Origin: Oceanospirillaceae bacterium UBA1126
Lineage (GTDB): Bacteria; Pseudomonadota; Gammaproteobacteria; Pseudomonadales; Balneatricaceae
Reading direction: 5' to 3'
NCBI GenBank assembly: GCA_002312935.1
Contig: DCAT01000075.1
Span: forward strand, 11,234-24,643
Length of the DNA: 13,410 nt
Positions 6,727 through 13,410 of this stretch are shown here, in pieces. The translations under genes and the position numbers were made by a program. The notes beneath the pieces were generated by a model. The model saw nothing but the letters and a program-made list of their open reading frames with translations, did not search any database and was not told the DNA's origin. Each line of letters begins with the position of its first letter. The stretch's first letter is position 1.

Positions 6727-7197
6727 TTATGGATGGAATAAATGTGTCAATCGAAGACACCCTGCAGCCGCAACCTCACCTTCCAGCAAGGCCATAGAAG
6801 CTGGCCGCATAGGCTCTCCCATGTGATGATTCGCATGGCAAAAATGGCCAATCAAACCACTAACTAATGGCTGGTGAGTAATCAGAACAATGCCTTCATG
6901 CTGTTGTTGCAGCAAGAAATTTTGCACTTCATTGATCTCTCCGTGAGGAGTGATACAGCCCAGTGATTGTAGATTTAATAGGTGCTTTTTATAAGCATAG
7001 TTCTGTAGCAACAAAGATGCCGTCTGTTGTGCCCTTATATAAGGGCTAACCCACAGACTAGTAAATTCATGCCAAGGTATAGTTAGCTGTTGGCTTTGCT
7101 GTATGACTGAAGCGCTGCCCCTCTGGGTAAGCTGCCTTTGAGCGTCGGAGGGAGCATCGAAGTTGGCCTCACCATGGCGCATCAGGAGTAGTTTCAT
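6727..7197 (-). CDS. sixA: Phosphohistidine phosphatase SixA
   Basis: Histidine phosphatase of the phosphoglycerate-mutase-like fold that removes phosphate from phosphohistidine. The known E. coli targets are the ArcB HPt domain and the nitrogen phosphotransferase system. It has 156 aa, the normal short SixA length. The RHGEA motif with nucleophile His8 and Arg7 is at the N-terminus; SPYIRAQQTA supplies Arg55; LITHQPLVSGL supplies His108. These match the E. coli catalytic positions. Its ATG overlaps the TAA of the DUF4389 gene (TAATG), indicating translational coupling, and the DUF4892 gene follows after 11 bp. No sensor kinase or phosphotransferase gene is in the window, so its substrate here is not shown. 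Confidence 0.93.
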   Translation of the reverse strand: MKLLLMRHGEANFDAPSDAQRQLTQRGSASVIQQSQQLTIPWHEFTSLWVSPYIRAQQTASLLLQNYAYKKHLLNLQSLGCITPHGEINEVQNFLLQQQHEGIVLITHQPLVSGLIGHFCHANHHMGEPMRPASMALLEGEVAAAGCLRLTHLFHP

Positions 7198-7493
7198 TAG
7201 TCCTGAGCCTGTGGTAAATCCTTTGCCTCCGGCCAGTCATTAAATGGAAAAGGCTTGCTTTCAGTTTGATAAGACAAAAACCGGTAGCTTTGAAGGATGA
7301 AACGCCCTGTGCTATTACTAAACTCAAGTATCGTCTGCTGGCTAGATTCATTAAAAAGACGATAAAAAAACTGGGCAACAACTAGCAGCACTAATATATA
7401 CGCTGCAATTTTTACCAACACCAAGGTTAACAACATAAAGACTAGGCGAAGCCAAAAAGCTTCTGATTTCAGGTTATTTTTTAATGCTTGCAT
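7197..7493 (-). CDS. DUF4389 small membrane protein
   Basis: A 98-aa protein of unknown function with a hydrophobic block at about residues 13-46 (WLRLVFMLLTLVLVKIAAYILVLLVV), enough for one long or two short membrane helices. A soluble tail follows with RFLSYQTESKPFPFNDWPE, the hallmark ending of DUF4389 proteins. A strong AAAGGAG ribosome-binding site lies 8 nt before the ATG. It follows gpsA by 63 bp and is coupled to sixA by a one-base stop/start overlap. The order gpsA-DUF4389-sixA also occurs in Pseudomonas, from memory, which supports a shared role with SixA. That role is unknown. Confidence 0.88.
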   Translation of the reverse strand: MQALKNNLKSEAFWLRLVFMLLTLVLVKIAAYILVLLVVAQFFYRLFNESSQQTILEFSNSTGRFILQSYRFLSYQTESKPFPFNDWPEAKDLPQAQD

Positions 7494-7513
7494 AGTATTT
7501 ACTCCTTTAACGT

Positions 7514-7530
7514 CTATGTACTTAACATAG
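7514..7530. repeat. 17-bp inverted repeat between gpsA and the DUF4389 gene
   Basis: CTATGT and ACATAG flank a 5-base centre in the 63-bp gap. On the minus strand a TTGACC (7531-7536), a good -35 by itself, precedes it directly, but no -10 is found at 16-18 bp. It might be a regulator site or a short mRNA hairpin; there is no T-run, so it is not a terminator. Confidence 0.3.
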
Positions 7531-7556
7531 GGTCAATTCAGACACATTTCAAGTGA

Positions 7557-8579
7557 TTAACTGCGTTTTAGTACAAACTCAACATCTGAATTTTGATCAC
7601 GATCCATTAGTGCTTTCGCTACGGTAGAGGCATCTTCACCCTCATAAACCAACGCATAAAGACCATCAACTAAGGGCATATTCACCTGTAATTGATCAGC
7701 TTTTTCCTTCACCAAGGCAAGGGTGTTTACACCTTCAGCCACTTCTCCTAGCTCGGCTACAGCCTGCTCTAAACCTTTTCCTTGGCCTAACGCATAACCT
7801 ACCCGGTAATTTCTACTCAAGGGAGACATACAGGTAACGATGAGGTCCCCAACCCCAGCTAGGCCCAAAAATGTCATTGGATTAGCGCCCATATGCACTG
7901 CTAGGCGGCTCATTTCAGCTAAACTGCGGGTTAATAACATGCTACGGGTATTTTCACCCATACCCAAAGCTGCACTCAGGCCGGCAGCAATGGCATAGAT
8001 ATTTTTGAGTGCACCACCCAACTCTGTGCCATAGCGATCATTGCTCGCATACACTCGAAAGAAGTGGCACTGTAATATGTCCTGCACTTGACGACGCAGC
8101 TCTTCATTATCACTAGCAATCACGGTACCCGTTAACTGTTTAGCAGCCACTTCTTTTGCTAAGTTTGGGCCACTGATCACACCCACTGGATTGTTAGGAA
8201 AATAGACTTCAAGCACCTGGCTCATTAATAAAAAAGTATCAGGCTCAATACCCTTTGCTGTTGTAACTAGGTATTGCTGTGGGTTGATGAAGCCTTTAGC
8301 TTGCTCCAAAACCCCTCTAAAGGCTTGACTGGGCACGGAGAATAAAACTGTGTCTGCATCACTAATACAGGCACTAAGGTCAGTCATTATTTCAAGGTTC
8401 TGGTGTAATTCTAGCCCGGGTACATAGCGAGAGTTAATCCGTGTGTTACGCATTTCTTGGGCCAACGTTTCGTCACGTAGCCACAGCCTAACAGGAAATC
8501 CATTGTGAGCGACAATATTGGCTAATACAGTGCCAAAGCTGCCGCCACCAATGACTGCAACTGCGTGTTTAAAGTTCAT
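7557..8579 (-). CDS. gpsA: Glycerol-3-phosphate dehydrogenase [NAD(P)+]
   Basis: Reduces dihydroxyacetone phosphate to sn-glycerol 3-phosphate, the backbone for phospholipid synthesis; cytoplasmic. The 340 aa length is normal. The Rossmann motif VIGGGSFGTVLA is at 9-20. TTAKGIE (106-112) carries the conserved Lys109, SGPNLAKEVA is at 136-145, and GGALKNIYAIAAG (188-200) carries catalytic Lys192. LAGVGDLIVTC (240-250) and SRNYRVG (255-261) complete the substrate and cofactor pocket. Most homologues read SRNRRFG or SRNRxxG at the last motif, so the tyrosine is a small deviation. An AGGTG ribosome-binding site lies 5-6 nt before the ATG. It starts 11 bp after the rhlB stop, so the two are very likely in one operon. 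Confidence 0.98.
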   Translation of the reverse strand: MNFKHAVAVIGGGSFGTVLANIVAHNGFPVRLWLRDETLAQEMRNTRINSRYVPGLELHQNLEIMTDLSACISDADTVLFSVPSQAFRGVLEQAKGFINPQQYLVTTAKGIEPDTFLLMSQVLEVYFPNNPVGVISGPNLAKEVAAKQLTGTVIASDNEELRRQVQDILQCHFFRVYASNDRYGTELGGALKNIYAIAAGLSAALGMGENTRSMLLTRSLAEMSRLAVHMGANPMTFLGLAGVGDLIVTCMSPLSRNYRVGYALGQGKGLEQAVAELGEVAEGVNTLALVKEKADQLQVNMPLVDGLYALVYEGEDASTVAKALMDRDQNSDVEFVLKRS

Positions 8580-8590
8580 TGCGACACCTA

Positions 8591-9847
8591 TTAAACTAGC
8601 AGTTCGCTAGGGGTCGGCTCGCAGTCTAAACGTTTTCCCAACATCTGTTCTAGGTCAGGCATTATGAAGGCATCATCTTCTGAGGCAAAGCTAATTGAAA
8701 TCCCAGAAGCTCCCGCTCGGCCAGTGCGTCCTATACGGTGCACATAGTCTTCTATCTCTTCTGGCAAATCGTAGTTAAAAACATGAGTTACACCATCCAC
8801 ATGGATGCCTCGGCCTGCTACATCCGTAGCGACTAAAATAGGTGTATCACCACTGCGAAACCGCTCTAAGGTTTTAACCCGTTTGACTTGCGCAACTTCG
8901 CCCGACAAAAGAGCACTTTTAATGCCGTCTTTTTGCAACTTTTCAGCTAAATCACGGGTAATGTGACGCCGGTTAGCAAATACAATCGCACGCTCTACGC
9001 CCATTGTTTTTAAGCAATTTAGCAACACTTTATATTTATCAGCGCGGGCTACAGAAAAGAAACGCTGCTCTACAGTGGCAGAAGCTAGGTCGTCAGACTC
9101 AATTTCCACATGCACGGGCTCAAACGTCCATTGTTCTGCTAAGCGTAATATTTGTTCGCTAAAAGTAGCACTAAATAACAAAGTTTGGCGATCTTCTTTT
9201 TTTGGTGTTTGACGAATAATAGCCCGCACATCAGGGATAAAGCCCATACTCAACATCCGATCAGCTTCATCCAAGACGATCACTTCCACTTCACGCAGAT
9301 TGACATGCCCTCGGCGACAAAAATCTAACAACCGACCCGGTGTCGCCACCATTATGTCAGTATGCTGCTTTTGTAGTTGCTTTTGCTGTACTTCAAAATC
9401 CATGCCACCAACAAGTTGCTGAACGTTGACATCACAAAAACGTGTAAGGTCCTCAGCATCACTGGCTATTTGCATTACCAACTCTCGGGTGGGAGCAACA
9501 ATAAGCGCTCTTGGGGTACCTAATCGACGAGGACCTTCTATGGGAAAGTCTAAAAAATCAGTAATAATACTTAGTAAAAATGCAGCTGTTTTTCCTGAGC
9601 CAGTCTGTGCTTTCCCAGTAATATCTTTTCCAGCCAAAGATTCAGGCAAGGTTAATGCCTGTATTGGGCTACAGTATTCATACCCCAACGCCGCAATACC
9701 TTGCATCACTTGGTCGGGCAAATCTAAATCATGAAAGCGGGTTTTCCCATCCTCCTGTGGGACGATAAAATCGTCCAGCGACCAGTTTAGACCAGAGGCT
9801 TTTGAATCATTTGATTTCAAGGTGATTTTCCATTGAGAGGCGAGCAC
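8591..9847 (-). CDS. rhlB: DEAD-box ATP-dependent RNA helicase RhlB
   Basis: RNA helicase, in E. coli a component of the RNA degradosome. Up to 418 aa. Motifs in order: Phe38 and Gln63 of the Q motif, AQTGSGKT (80-87), PTREL (119-123), TPGR (169-172), DEAD (193-196), SAT (226-228), ATDVAGRGIH (340-349), HRIGRTGR (370-377). The N-terminal WSLDDFIVPQEDGKTRFHDL and the ending CEPTPSELLV match RhlB of Pseudomonas-type bacteria. The basic C-terminal tail of E. coli RhlB is absent; the protein stops just after the core. The start is uncertain. GTG at 9847 has GAGG only 1 nt away and buried in a hairpin arm. TTG at 9820 (409 aa) has GGA 8 nt upstream and fits translation better. gpsA follows after 11 bp. 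Confidence 0.93.
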   Translation of the reverse strand: MLASQWKITLKSNDSKASGLNWSLDDFIVPQEDGKTRFHDLDLPDQVMQGIAALGYEYCSPIQALTLPESLAGKDITGKAQTGSGKTAAFLLSIITDFLDFPIEGPRRLGTPRALIVAPTRELVMQIASDAEDLTRFCDVNVQQLVGGMDFEVQQKQLQKQHTDIMVATPGRLLDFCRRGHVNLREVEVIVLDEADRMLSMGFIPDVRAIIRQTPKKEDRQTLLFSATFSEQILRLAEQWTFEPVHVEIESDDLASATVEQRFFSVARADKYKVLLNCLKTMGVERAIVFANRRHITRDLAEKLQKDGIKSALLSGEVAQVKRVKTLERFRSGDTPILVATDVAGRGIHVDGVTHVFNYDLPEEIEDYVHRIGRTGRAGASGISISFASEDDAFIMPDLEQMLGKRLDCEPTPSELLV

Positions 9848-9875
9848 GCCTCGTTAAGATAAACTTCAACGAGGC
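9837..9875 (-). promoter_or_regulatory. rhlB leader with two mutually exclusive hairpins
   Basis: On the minus strand, GCCTCGTT (9875-9868) and AACGAGGC (9855-9848) form a perfect 8-bp inverted repeat with a 12-nt loop. GAGGCG (9852-9847) can instead pair with CGCCTC (9842-9837) across a 4-nt loop. The shared GAGGC arm contains the only Shine-Dalgarno-like bases and touches the GTG codon, so the two structures compete for it. No T-run follows, so neither is an intrinsic terminator for dinG. The outer repeat also overlaps the expected transcription start, so it could instead be a DNA operator. Confidence 0.5.
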
Positions 9876-9904
9876 AGTATAGAGAGTTTGAGACCATTAC
9901 ACAA
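9876..9904 (-). promoter_or_regulatory. Putative sigma70 promoter of rhlB
   Basis: Minus strand: -10 TATACT (9876-9881, 5 of 6) and -35 TTGTGT (9899-9904, 3 of 6) with a 17-bp spacer. The start would fall near 9868-9870, inside the left arm of the inverted repeat that follows. It lies in the 85-bp gap between dinG and rhlB. Confidence 0.45.
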
Positions 9905-9932
9905 AATACCTTTAATTAGCCTTAATCGTTCA

Positions 9933-12062
9933 TTAACTAAACTGCCGATGATAAGGTGGTAACGCCTGTAAAAGCTGTTGGCCGTAGCGTTTACTTAAAA
10001 TACGTTTGTCCAAAATAGTAATGCGGCCTTTATCTTCTTCTTTACGCAGCAAACGACCTGTGGCTTGCACCAGTCTAACACTTGCTTCTGGCACCGATAG
10101 TTCAGCAAAGCTATTACCACCAGACTTCTCAATCCACTCAGCAAGAGCTGATGGCACGGGGCGGTCTGGCACCGTAAATGGTAGCCGCGTTATTACAACG
10201 TGAGTTAGGTAATTGCCAGGTAGATCGATACCTTCAGCAAAACTGGCCAAGCCAAACAAAATACTGCCCTCTCCTTCATCGATACGTTGTTTGTGTTGGT
10301 CCAATAGGCGTTGCTTAGAAGATTCACCTTGCTGCAAAATTAAATCCTGCCATAGACCCTCCATACCCTCAAAAACCAACTGCATTACACGCCGTGAAGT
10401 AAACAACACTAAGCTGGCTTCAGCCTGATTTAACTGAGCTTTGAGCCCTACAATCAAATGATCCACAAACACGGCCTCTGGCCCTGGCTCAATCGCCTCT
10501 TTGGGCACACAGATCTGTGATTTAGAGAAATCAAAGGGGCTGGCAACCGCCAGCATCGTGCTACGTGGGTTTAAACCAGCATGGGTTACAATGCGGTCAA
10601 AGCGGCCCAAAGCAGTGAGGGTAGCAGATGTTAGCAAGGCTCCGAAACATCGTTGCCATAAGTTTTTTTGCAGGAGTTCAGCCGCCATTATAGGACTTGC
10701 TGACATCTCTAAATCCACACGCTCTGGTGTTTGCCAATACTGTAGCCACCGTGCCATGGGCACTTCATTCTCTTGGTCAACTTTAGCATAGGCTTGCCAT
10801 AAACTTAGCTGTTGCTCAGCGTTTTGTTGTAATACCCCAAAGGCCGCAAGGTAGTTCTCCGCTTGGTCTTTAGGCAAACCGTTTTGATCACCTTTAACGA
10901 CATCGTCCATCAAGGTGTGTAAGGCGCCTAAATCTCTTGCTAAGCGAGCACTGCTGAGGCCCATATCATGACTGATTTGAACTAGCTCGGCTGGCACGAT
11001 CCCTTGTGAAAAACGATAATTTTCTTGCTGCTGGTAACCATCCTGGGGCCTAAATGCCGACTGGTCTAAAAATTGTTCAAGGCTAATTAGTTGCTGCTCA
11101 AGTTCTTGCAGATGGTCCTGTACCTGCCCACTGAGTTGGGCACCTTTACCACCCCCCTGCCATTCTTTTAAAAACTTTTTTAAGCCCGAGCGCGTTTGCC
11201 CGTACCAGCGGCTAAGTTGGCGAATACCTTGCTGGTGGGTGAACTGTTTTAGGGTTTTGTCCGCTAAATGATGACCTTCATCAAAAATATAAATAGTGTC
11301 TTCTGGTGCTGGCAAAATAGCACCCCCTCCTAAAGCCAGATCTGCTAAAACCAAGTCATGATTAGTAACAATGCAATCAGACTGTTCTAAACCATCTCTA
11401 GCTTTAAAAAATGGGCACTGACTAAAATGGCTACAGCGACGGTTAGTGCAGCCTTTGTGATCTGTCGTAATTGGCCGCCAATGATCCTCTGCCAAGGAGT
11501 CTTTCCAAGCATCACGGTCGCCATCCCATTGATTGCTGCCAAGTTGCACTACCATATCTTTGTACAAAGTTTGTTGTTGCGCGTCTAGCTTTAGGGCTAA
11601 CTCATCCTCAAACAGCGCCTGGGTTGGGTCAATAGCGGCATTTTGTGACAAGGCTTGGTCTAACCTAGATACGCACAGGTATCTTCGCCGGCCTTTTGCT
11701 AATTGAAAATCAAAATCATAACCACCATGTTTTTTAAGGGCCGGCAGATCTTTTTGTACAATTTGTTCTTGTAGGGCGATAGTTGCTGTTGAAATGACTA
11801 ATTTTTTGTCTAATGCTTTAGCTATAGGCAAGCAGGCAACCATATAGGCTAGGGTTTTTCCCGTACCTGTACCCGCTTCAACCAAGCACACCGGATTATC
11901 ATCTCGGCGATGGCCATCAACATCCATATCGATTGACAAAAAATGATTAGCCACAGTCGCTATCATTTGTTTTTGACCCCAGCGAGGCTTCAGCTCTAGC
12001 TGCTTAATAAGCTGACGGTAAAGTTGTTGTATATCTTGTTTTACAGAAGCAGAATCAGACAC
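9933..12062 (-). CDS. dinG: ATP-dependent DNA helicase DinG
   Basis: Superfamily 2, XPD-like 5'-3' helicase with an iron-sulfur cluster; in E. coli it is damage-inducible and resolves R-loops and forked structures. 709 aa, close to the 716 of E. coli DinG. Walker A is AGTGTGKT (63-70). The four cluster cysteines are visible as Cys130 (YLC), Cys205, Cys210 and Cys216 (GCTNRRCSHFSQC). The DEAH-box variant DEGH is at 261-264. LTSATL marks the start of the second helicase domain and VQATGRLLRKEEDKGRI is motif VI near the C-terminus. The start is a GTG at 12062 with AAGAG 8 nt upstream; no earlier in-frame start fits. It is divergent from lexA. I find no SOS box directly in front of it, only those at the lexA promoter about 110 bp away, which might serve both genes. 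Confidence 0.96.
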   Translation of the reverse strand: MSDSASVKQDIQQLYRQLIKQLELKPRWGQKQMIATVANHFLSIDMDVDGHRRDDNPVCLVEAGTGTGKTLAYMVACLPIAKALDKKLVISTATIALQEQIVQKDLPALKKHGGYDFDFQLAKGRRRYLCVSRLDQALSQNAAIDPTQALFEDELALKLDAQQQTLYKDMVVQLGSNQWDGDRDAWKDSLAEDHWRPITTDHKGCTNRRCSHFSQCPFFKARDGLEQSDCIVTNHDLVLADLALGGGAILPAPEDTIYIFDEGHHLADKTLKQFTHQQGIRQLSRWYGQTRSGLKKFLKEWQGGGKGAQLSGQVQDHLQELEQQLISLEQFLDQSAFRPQDGYQQQENYRFSQGIVPAELVQISHDMGLSSARLARDLGALHTLMDDVVKGDQNGLPKDQAENYLAAFGVLQQNAEQQLSLWQAYAKVDQENEVPMARWLQYWQTPERVDLEMSASPIMAAELLQKNLWQRCFGALLTSATLTALGRFDRIVTHAGLNPRSTMLAVASPFDFSKSQICVPKEAIEPGPEAVFVDHLIVGLKAQLNQAEASLVLFTSRRVMQLVFEGMEGLWQDLILQQGESSKQRLLDQHKQRIDEGEGSILFGLASFAEGIDLPGNYLTHVVITRLPFTVPDRPVPSALAEWIEKSGGNSFAELSVPEASVRLVQATGRLLRKEEDKGRITILDKRILSKRYGQQLLQALPPYHRQFS

Positions 12063-12157
12063 GGAAGAGGCTCTTAGTTAGCATCGAATAATCGCTCATC
12101 AGGGTACACCATTTTAGCCTTAAAAGCTGACAGAAAAACCGCTAGGGAAAATAAAAC

Positions 12158-12185
12158 TTGCCAGCGTCAATATTACTGGTATTAT
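12158..12185 (+). promoter_or_regulatory. lexA promoter
   Basis: TTGCCA (12158-12163, 5 of 6) and TATTAT (12180-12185, 5 of 6) with a 16-bp spacer. The -10 lies inside the first SOS box, so bound LexA would block RNA polymerase. The leader to the lexA ATG would be near 48 nt. Confidence 0.65.
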
Positions 12186-12193
12186 ATACAGTA
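12174..12193 (+). promoter_or_regulatory. SOS box 1 (LexA operator)
   Basis: CTGG-TATTATAT-ACAG (core 12176-12191) matches the CTGT-N8-ACAG consensus at 7 of 8 fixed positions. It has the expected alternating AT centre and TA/TA flanks. It overlaps the lexA -10, consistent with autorepression. Confidence 0.75.
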
Positions 12194-12212
12194 ACTGTAC
12201 AAACAACCAGCA
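12193..12212 (+). promoter_or_regulatory. SOS box 2 (LexA operator)
   Basis: CTGT-ACAAACAA-CCAG (core 12195-12210) has 7 of 8 fixed positions, with C for A in the right half. E. coli lexA also has two tandem boxes, and its second one likewise ends in CCAG. The cores here are 3 bp apart. It covers the transcription start region. Confidence 0.65.
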
Positions 12213-12239
12213 TATTCAGTATGTGTTAGAGGACGTAAT

Positions 12240-12848
12240 ATGATTAAGTTGACCCCACGCCAAGATCAAGTACTCGACTGTATTCGCAACTACATTAATG
12301 AAACAGGTTACCCACCGACTCGAGCAGAAATTGCTAAAGAACTGGGTTTCAAGTCACCTAATGCTGCAGAAGAACATATTAAAGCCCTAGCCCGTAAAGG
12401 TGCAATTGAGATCATTCCAGGTGCTTCTCGAGGTATACGAGTGCCCGATATGCATGAAGTAGACCTAGGCCTACCCATTATTGGCATGGTAGCTGCTGGT
12501 AGCCCACTGCTAGCGCAAGAACACATCAGCGACTATTGCGCAATTCCAGAAAATCTATTTTATCCGAAGGCAGACTACTTACTTAAAGTGAGCGGAATGT
12601 CGATGAAAGACATCGGTATTTATGATGGCGATTTATTAGCCGTGCATAAAACAGATCAAGCCAGAAATGGACAAGTTGTAGTGGCCCGCCTTAACGATGA
12701 GGTTACTGTAAAACGTTTTCAACGCAATGGTAACCACGTGCAACTGATTGCAGAAAATCCAGATTTTTCACCCATAGAAGTAGACCTTACGCACCAACAC
12801 TTAAGCATTGAAGGATTAAGCGTCGGTGTCATACGCCGTGGTAACTAA
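12240..12848 (+). CDS. lexA: LexA repressor, SOS regulon regulator
   Basis: Dimeric repressor of SOS genes that cleaves itself when RecA filaments form on damaged DNA. 202 aa, as in E. coli. The N-terminal winged helix-turn-helix includes PPTRAEIAKELGFKSPNAAEEHIKAL (25-50). The cleavage bond is Ala86-Gly87 in GMVAAGSP. The serine-lysine dyad is Ser121 (SGMSMKD) and Lys158 (EVTVKRF). All residues needed for autocleavage are present. A GAGGA ribosome-binding site lies 6 nt before the ATG. Two SOS boxes in its promoter imply autorepression. sulA follows after 18 bp in the same direction, as in Pseudomonas. Confidence 0.98.
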   Translation: MIKLTPRQDQVLDCIRNYINETGYPPTRAEIAKELGFKSPNAAEEHIKALARKGAIEIIPGASRGIRVPDMHEVDLGLPIIGMVAAGSPLLAQEHISDYCAIPENLFYPKADYLLKVSGMSMKDIGIYDGDLLAVHKTDQARNGQVVVARLNDEVTVKRFQRNGNHVQLIAENPDFSPIEVDLTHQHLSIEGLSVGVIRRGN

Positions 12849-12866
12849 ACCAGAAGGAGAGCCAAT

Positions 12867-13325
12867 ATGATGCGACAACAACAGCAAAAAACTGAGACTA
12901 ACATCGAAGGAATTTTAGCAGAACATCAGCTAGACCTTTGGGCTCAAGAAGAACACACGCCTGCGCAAGATCTTAGTAGCATCACAGAAATAATTATGCG
13001 CGGTGAGGCCTGGAACAATGTGCAGACATTGCTGCCATTGCTTGCACAACTCAGCCATGACCAACGTTGGTTAGCTTGGGTTGCACCGCCTAGGTTATTG
13101 CCTAAAGCCCAACTAAAGGCTGCTGGGTTTGACTTGGATAAAATCATCTTACTAAAACCTGATGCCCACCACGACACCATGAGCCTAGCCAAGCAAGCGT
13201 TAAAGAGCGGTACTTGCCACACTGTTATTAGCTGGTTTGGCTCCCTTGCCGAAAACCAACTTAACGATTTAGCCCAGGCTGCGGAGCTTGGTAACAGCCG
13301 AGCTTTTTTGATTAGGCACCAGTAA
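12867..13325 (+). CDS. sulA: SulA-like cell division inhibitor
   Basis: Probable SOS-induced inhibitor of FtsZ assembly that delays division during DNA damage. 152 aa. A variable, glutamine-rich N-terminus precedes the conserved region: LLPLLAQLS...RWLAWVAPPRLLPKAQLKAAGFDLDKIILLKP (about 56-98) and SGTCHTVISWFGSL (114-127), ending in the SulA-like NSRAFLIR. This pattern and the position right after lexA match the Pseudomonas lexA-sulA operon. A strong AAGGAG ribosome-binding site precedes the ATG at 12867; the ATG at 12870 is an equivalent alternative. There is no separate SOS box in the 18-bp gap, so it should be driven by the lexA promoter. Confidence 0.88.
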   Translation: MMRQQQQKTETNIEGILAEHQLDLWAQEEHTPAQDLSSITEIIMRGEAWNNVQTLLPLLAQLSHDQRWLAWVAPPRLLPKAQLKAAGFDLDKIILLKPDAHHDTMSLAKQALKSGTCHTVISWFGSLAENQLNDLAQAAELGNSRAFLIRHQ

Positions 13326-13346
13326 ATAACGTCTAGAGAGTTATTT
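13324..13346. terminator. Possible AT-rich terminator hairpin after sulA
   Basis: AAATAAC and GTTATTT form a perfect 7-bp stem with a 9-nt loop directly at the sulA stop. The stem is AT-rich and the T-run is only the last bases of the stem, so it is a weak candidate. The stop codon of the possible convergent frame lies in its loop. Confidence 0.3.
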
Positions 13347-13410
13347 GTGTCTCAAAGAATCTTTTTAGTAAATTGTGGGTAATTTTTGCATCAGCACTGC
13401 CAGCAAGCTC
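13333..13410 (-). CDS. Possible C-terminal end of a convergent gene (partial)
   Basis: The minus strand is open from the right edge to a TAG at 13333-13335, giving 25 residues ending NLLKRFFETQITL. The other two minus frames close earlier. The composition is plausible for a protein end, but the piece is too short to recognise. Listed because otherwise the last 85 bases hold nothing; it may be chance. Confidence 0.33.
   Translation of the reverse strand, partial: ELAGSADAKITHNLLKRFFETQITL

Noticed and set aside
6716..6760. Longer DUF4892 protein starting at 6760
   Set aside because: It would overlap sixA by 34 bp and put 15 residues before a clear signal peptide, and the ATG at 6715 has the good ribosome-binding site.
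9831..9833. ATG as the rhlB start or a leader peptide start
   Set aside because: It is out of frame with rhlB and reaches a stop after eight codons; there is no evidence that it is translated.
9848..9875. Inverted repeat as an intrinsic terminator of dinG
   Set aside because: There is no T-run after the stem on the minus strand, and the repeat abuts the next gene's start codon.
12131..12170. Search for an SOS box or good promoter facing dinG
   Set aside because: A TTGACG hexamer on the minus strand has no -10 at 16-18 bp, and a TAAAAT at 12111-12116 has no -35; no CTGT-N8-ACAG match was found.
1..13410. Mobile elements, defence islands, CRISPR, toxin-antitoxin or biosynthetic clusters
   Set aside because: No transposase, integrase, long direct repeats or clustered short repeats are seen, and nearly all bases are filled by conserved chromosomal genes.

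Overview
The window is a compact, gene-dense chromosomal segment of moderate GC (mid-40s by eye). It very likely comes from a gammaproteobacterium of the broad Pseudomonas / Cellvibrionales / Oceanospirillales type. The indicators are a lexA-sulA pair of the Pseudomonas kind, an RhlB with the Pseudomonas-type N-terminus, gpsA followed by DUF4389 and sixA, and an Smr protein divergent from prmB-aroC. I see no tRNA, rRNA, insertion sequence, CRISPR array, phage or defence gene. The content is housekeeping plus conserved genes of unknown function.

Left block (1-3811). On the minus strand run prmB (ribosomal protein L3 glutamine methyltransferase), aroC (chorismate synthase), tupA (tungstate-binding protein) and tupB (tungstate permease, cut by the left edge). 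The last three are only 8 bp apart. A good sigma70-like promoter with a 22-bp near-perfect palindrome sits between prmB and aroC. An Smr-domain nuclease gene is divergent from prmB.

Middle block (3812-6154). folE (GTP cyclohydrolase I) is on the plus strand and converges on a patatin-like phospholipase gene. The two stop codons lie in mirror-image positions of one 19-bp palindrome. A 252-bp gap follows without a convincing gene.

Minus-strand gene string (5585-9847). In transcription order: rhlB, gpsA, a DUF4389 membrane protein, sixA, a secreted DUF4892 protein and a GXWXG/DUF4334 protein. Most gaps are under 25 bp and one junction is a TAATG overlap. The rhlB leader has a promoter-like sequence and two mutually exclusive inverted repeats around the start codon; this is the most interesting regulatory structure in the window.

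Right block (9933-13410). dinG (Fe-S DNA helicase, minus) and lexA-sulA (plus) diverge from a 177-bp region. That region carries a strong lexA promoter overlapped by one imperfect SOS box, with a second imperfect box 3 bp further on. Together they form an SOS cluster: repressor, division inhibitor and damage-repair helicase. The right edge may contain the C-terminal end of a convergent minus-strand gene.

I found no clearly new biological system. The items most worth a second look are the rhlB leader, the palindrome at the aroC-tup promoter, and the sixA/DUF4389/DUF4892/DUF4334 group.
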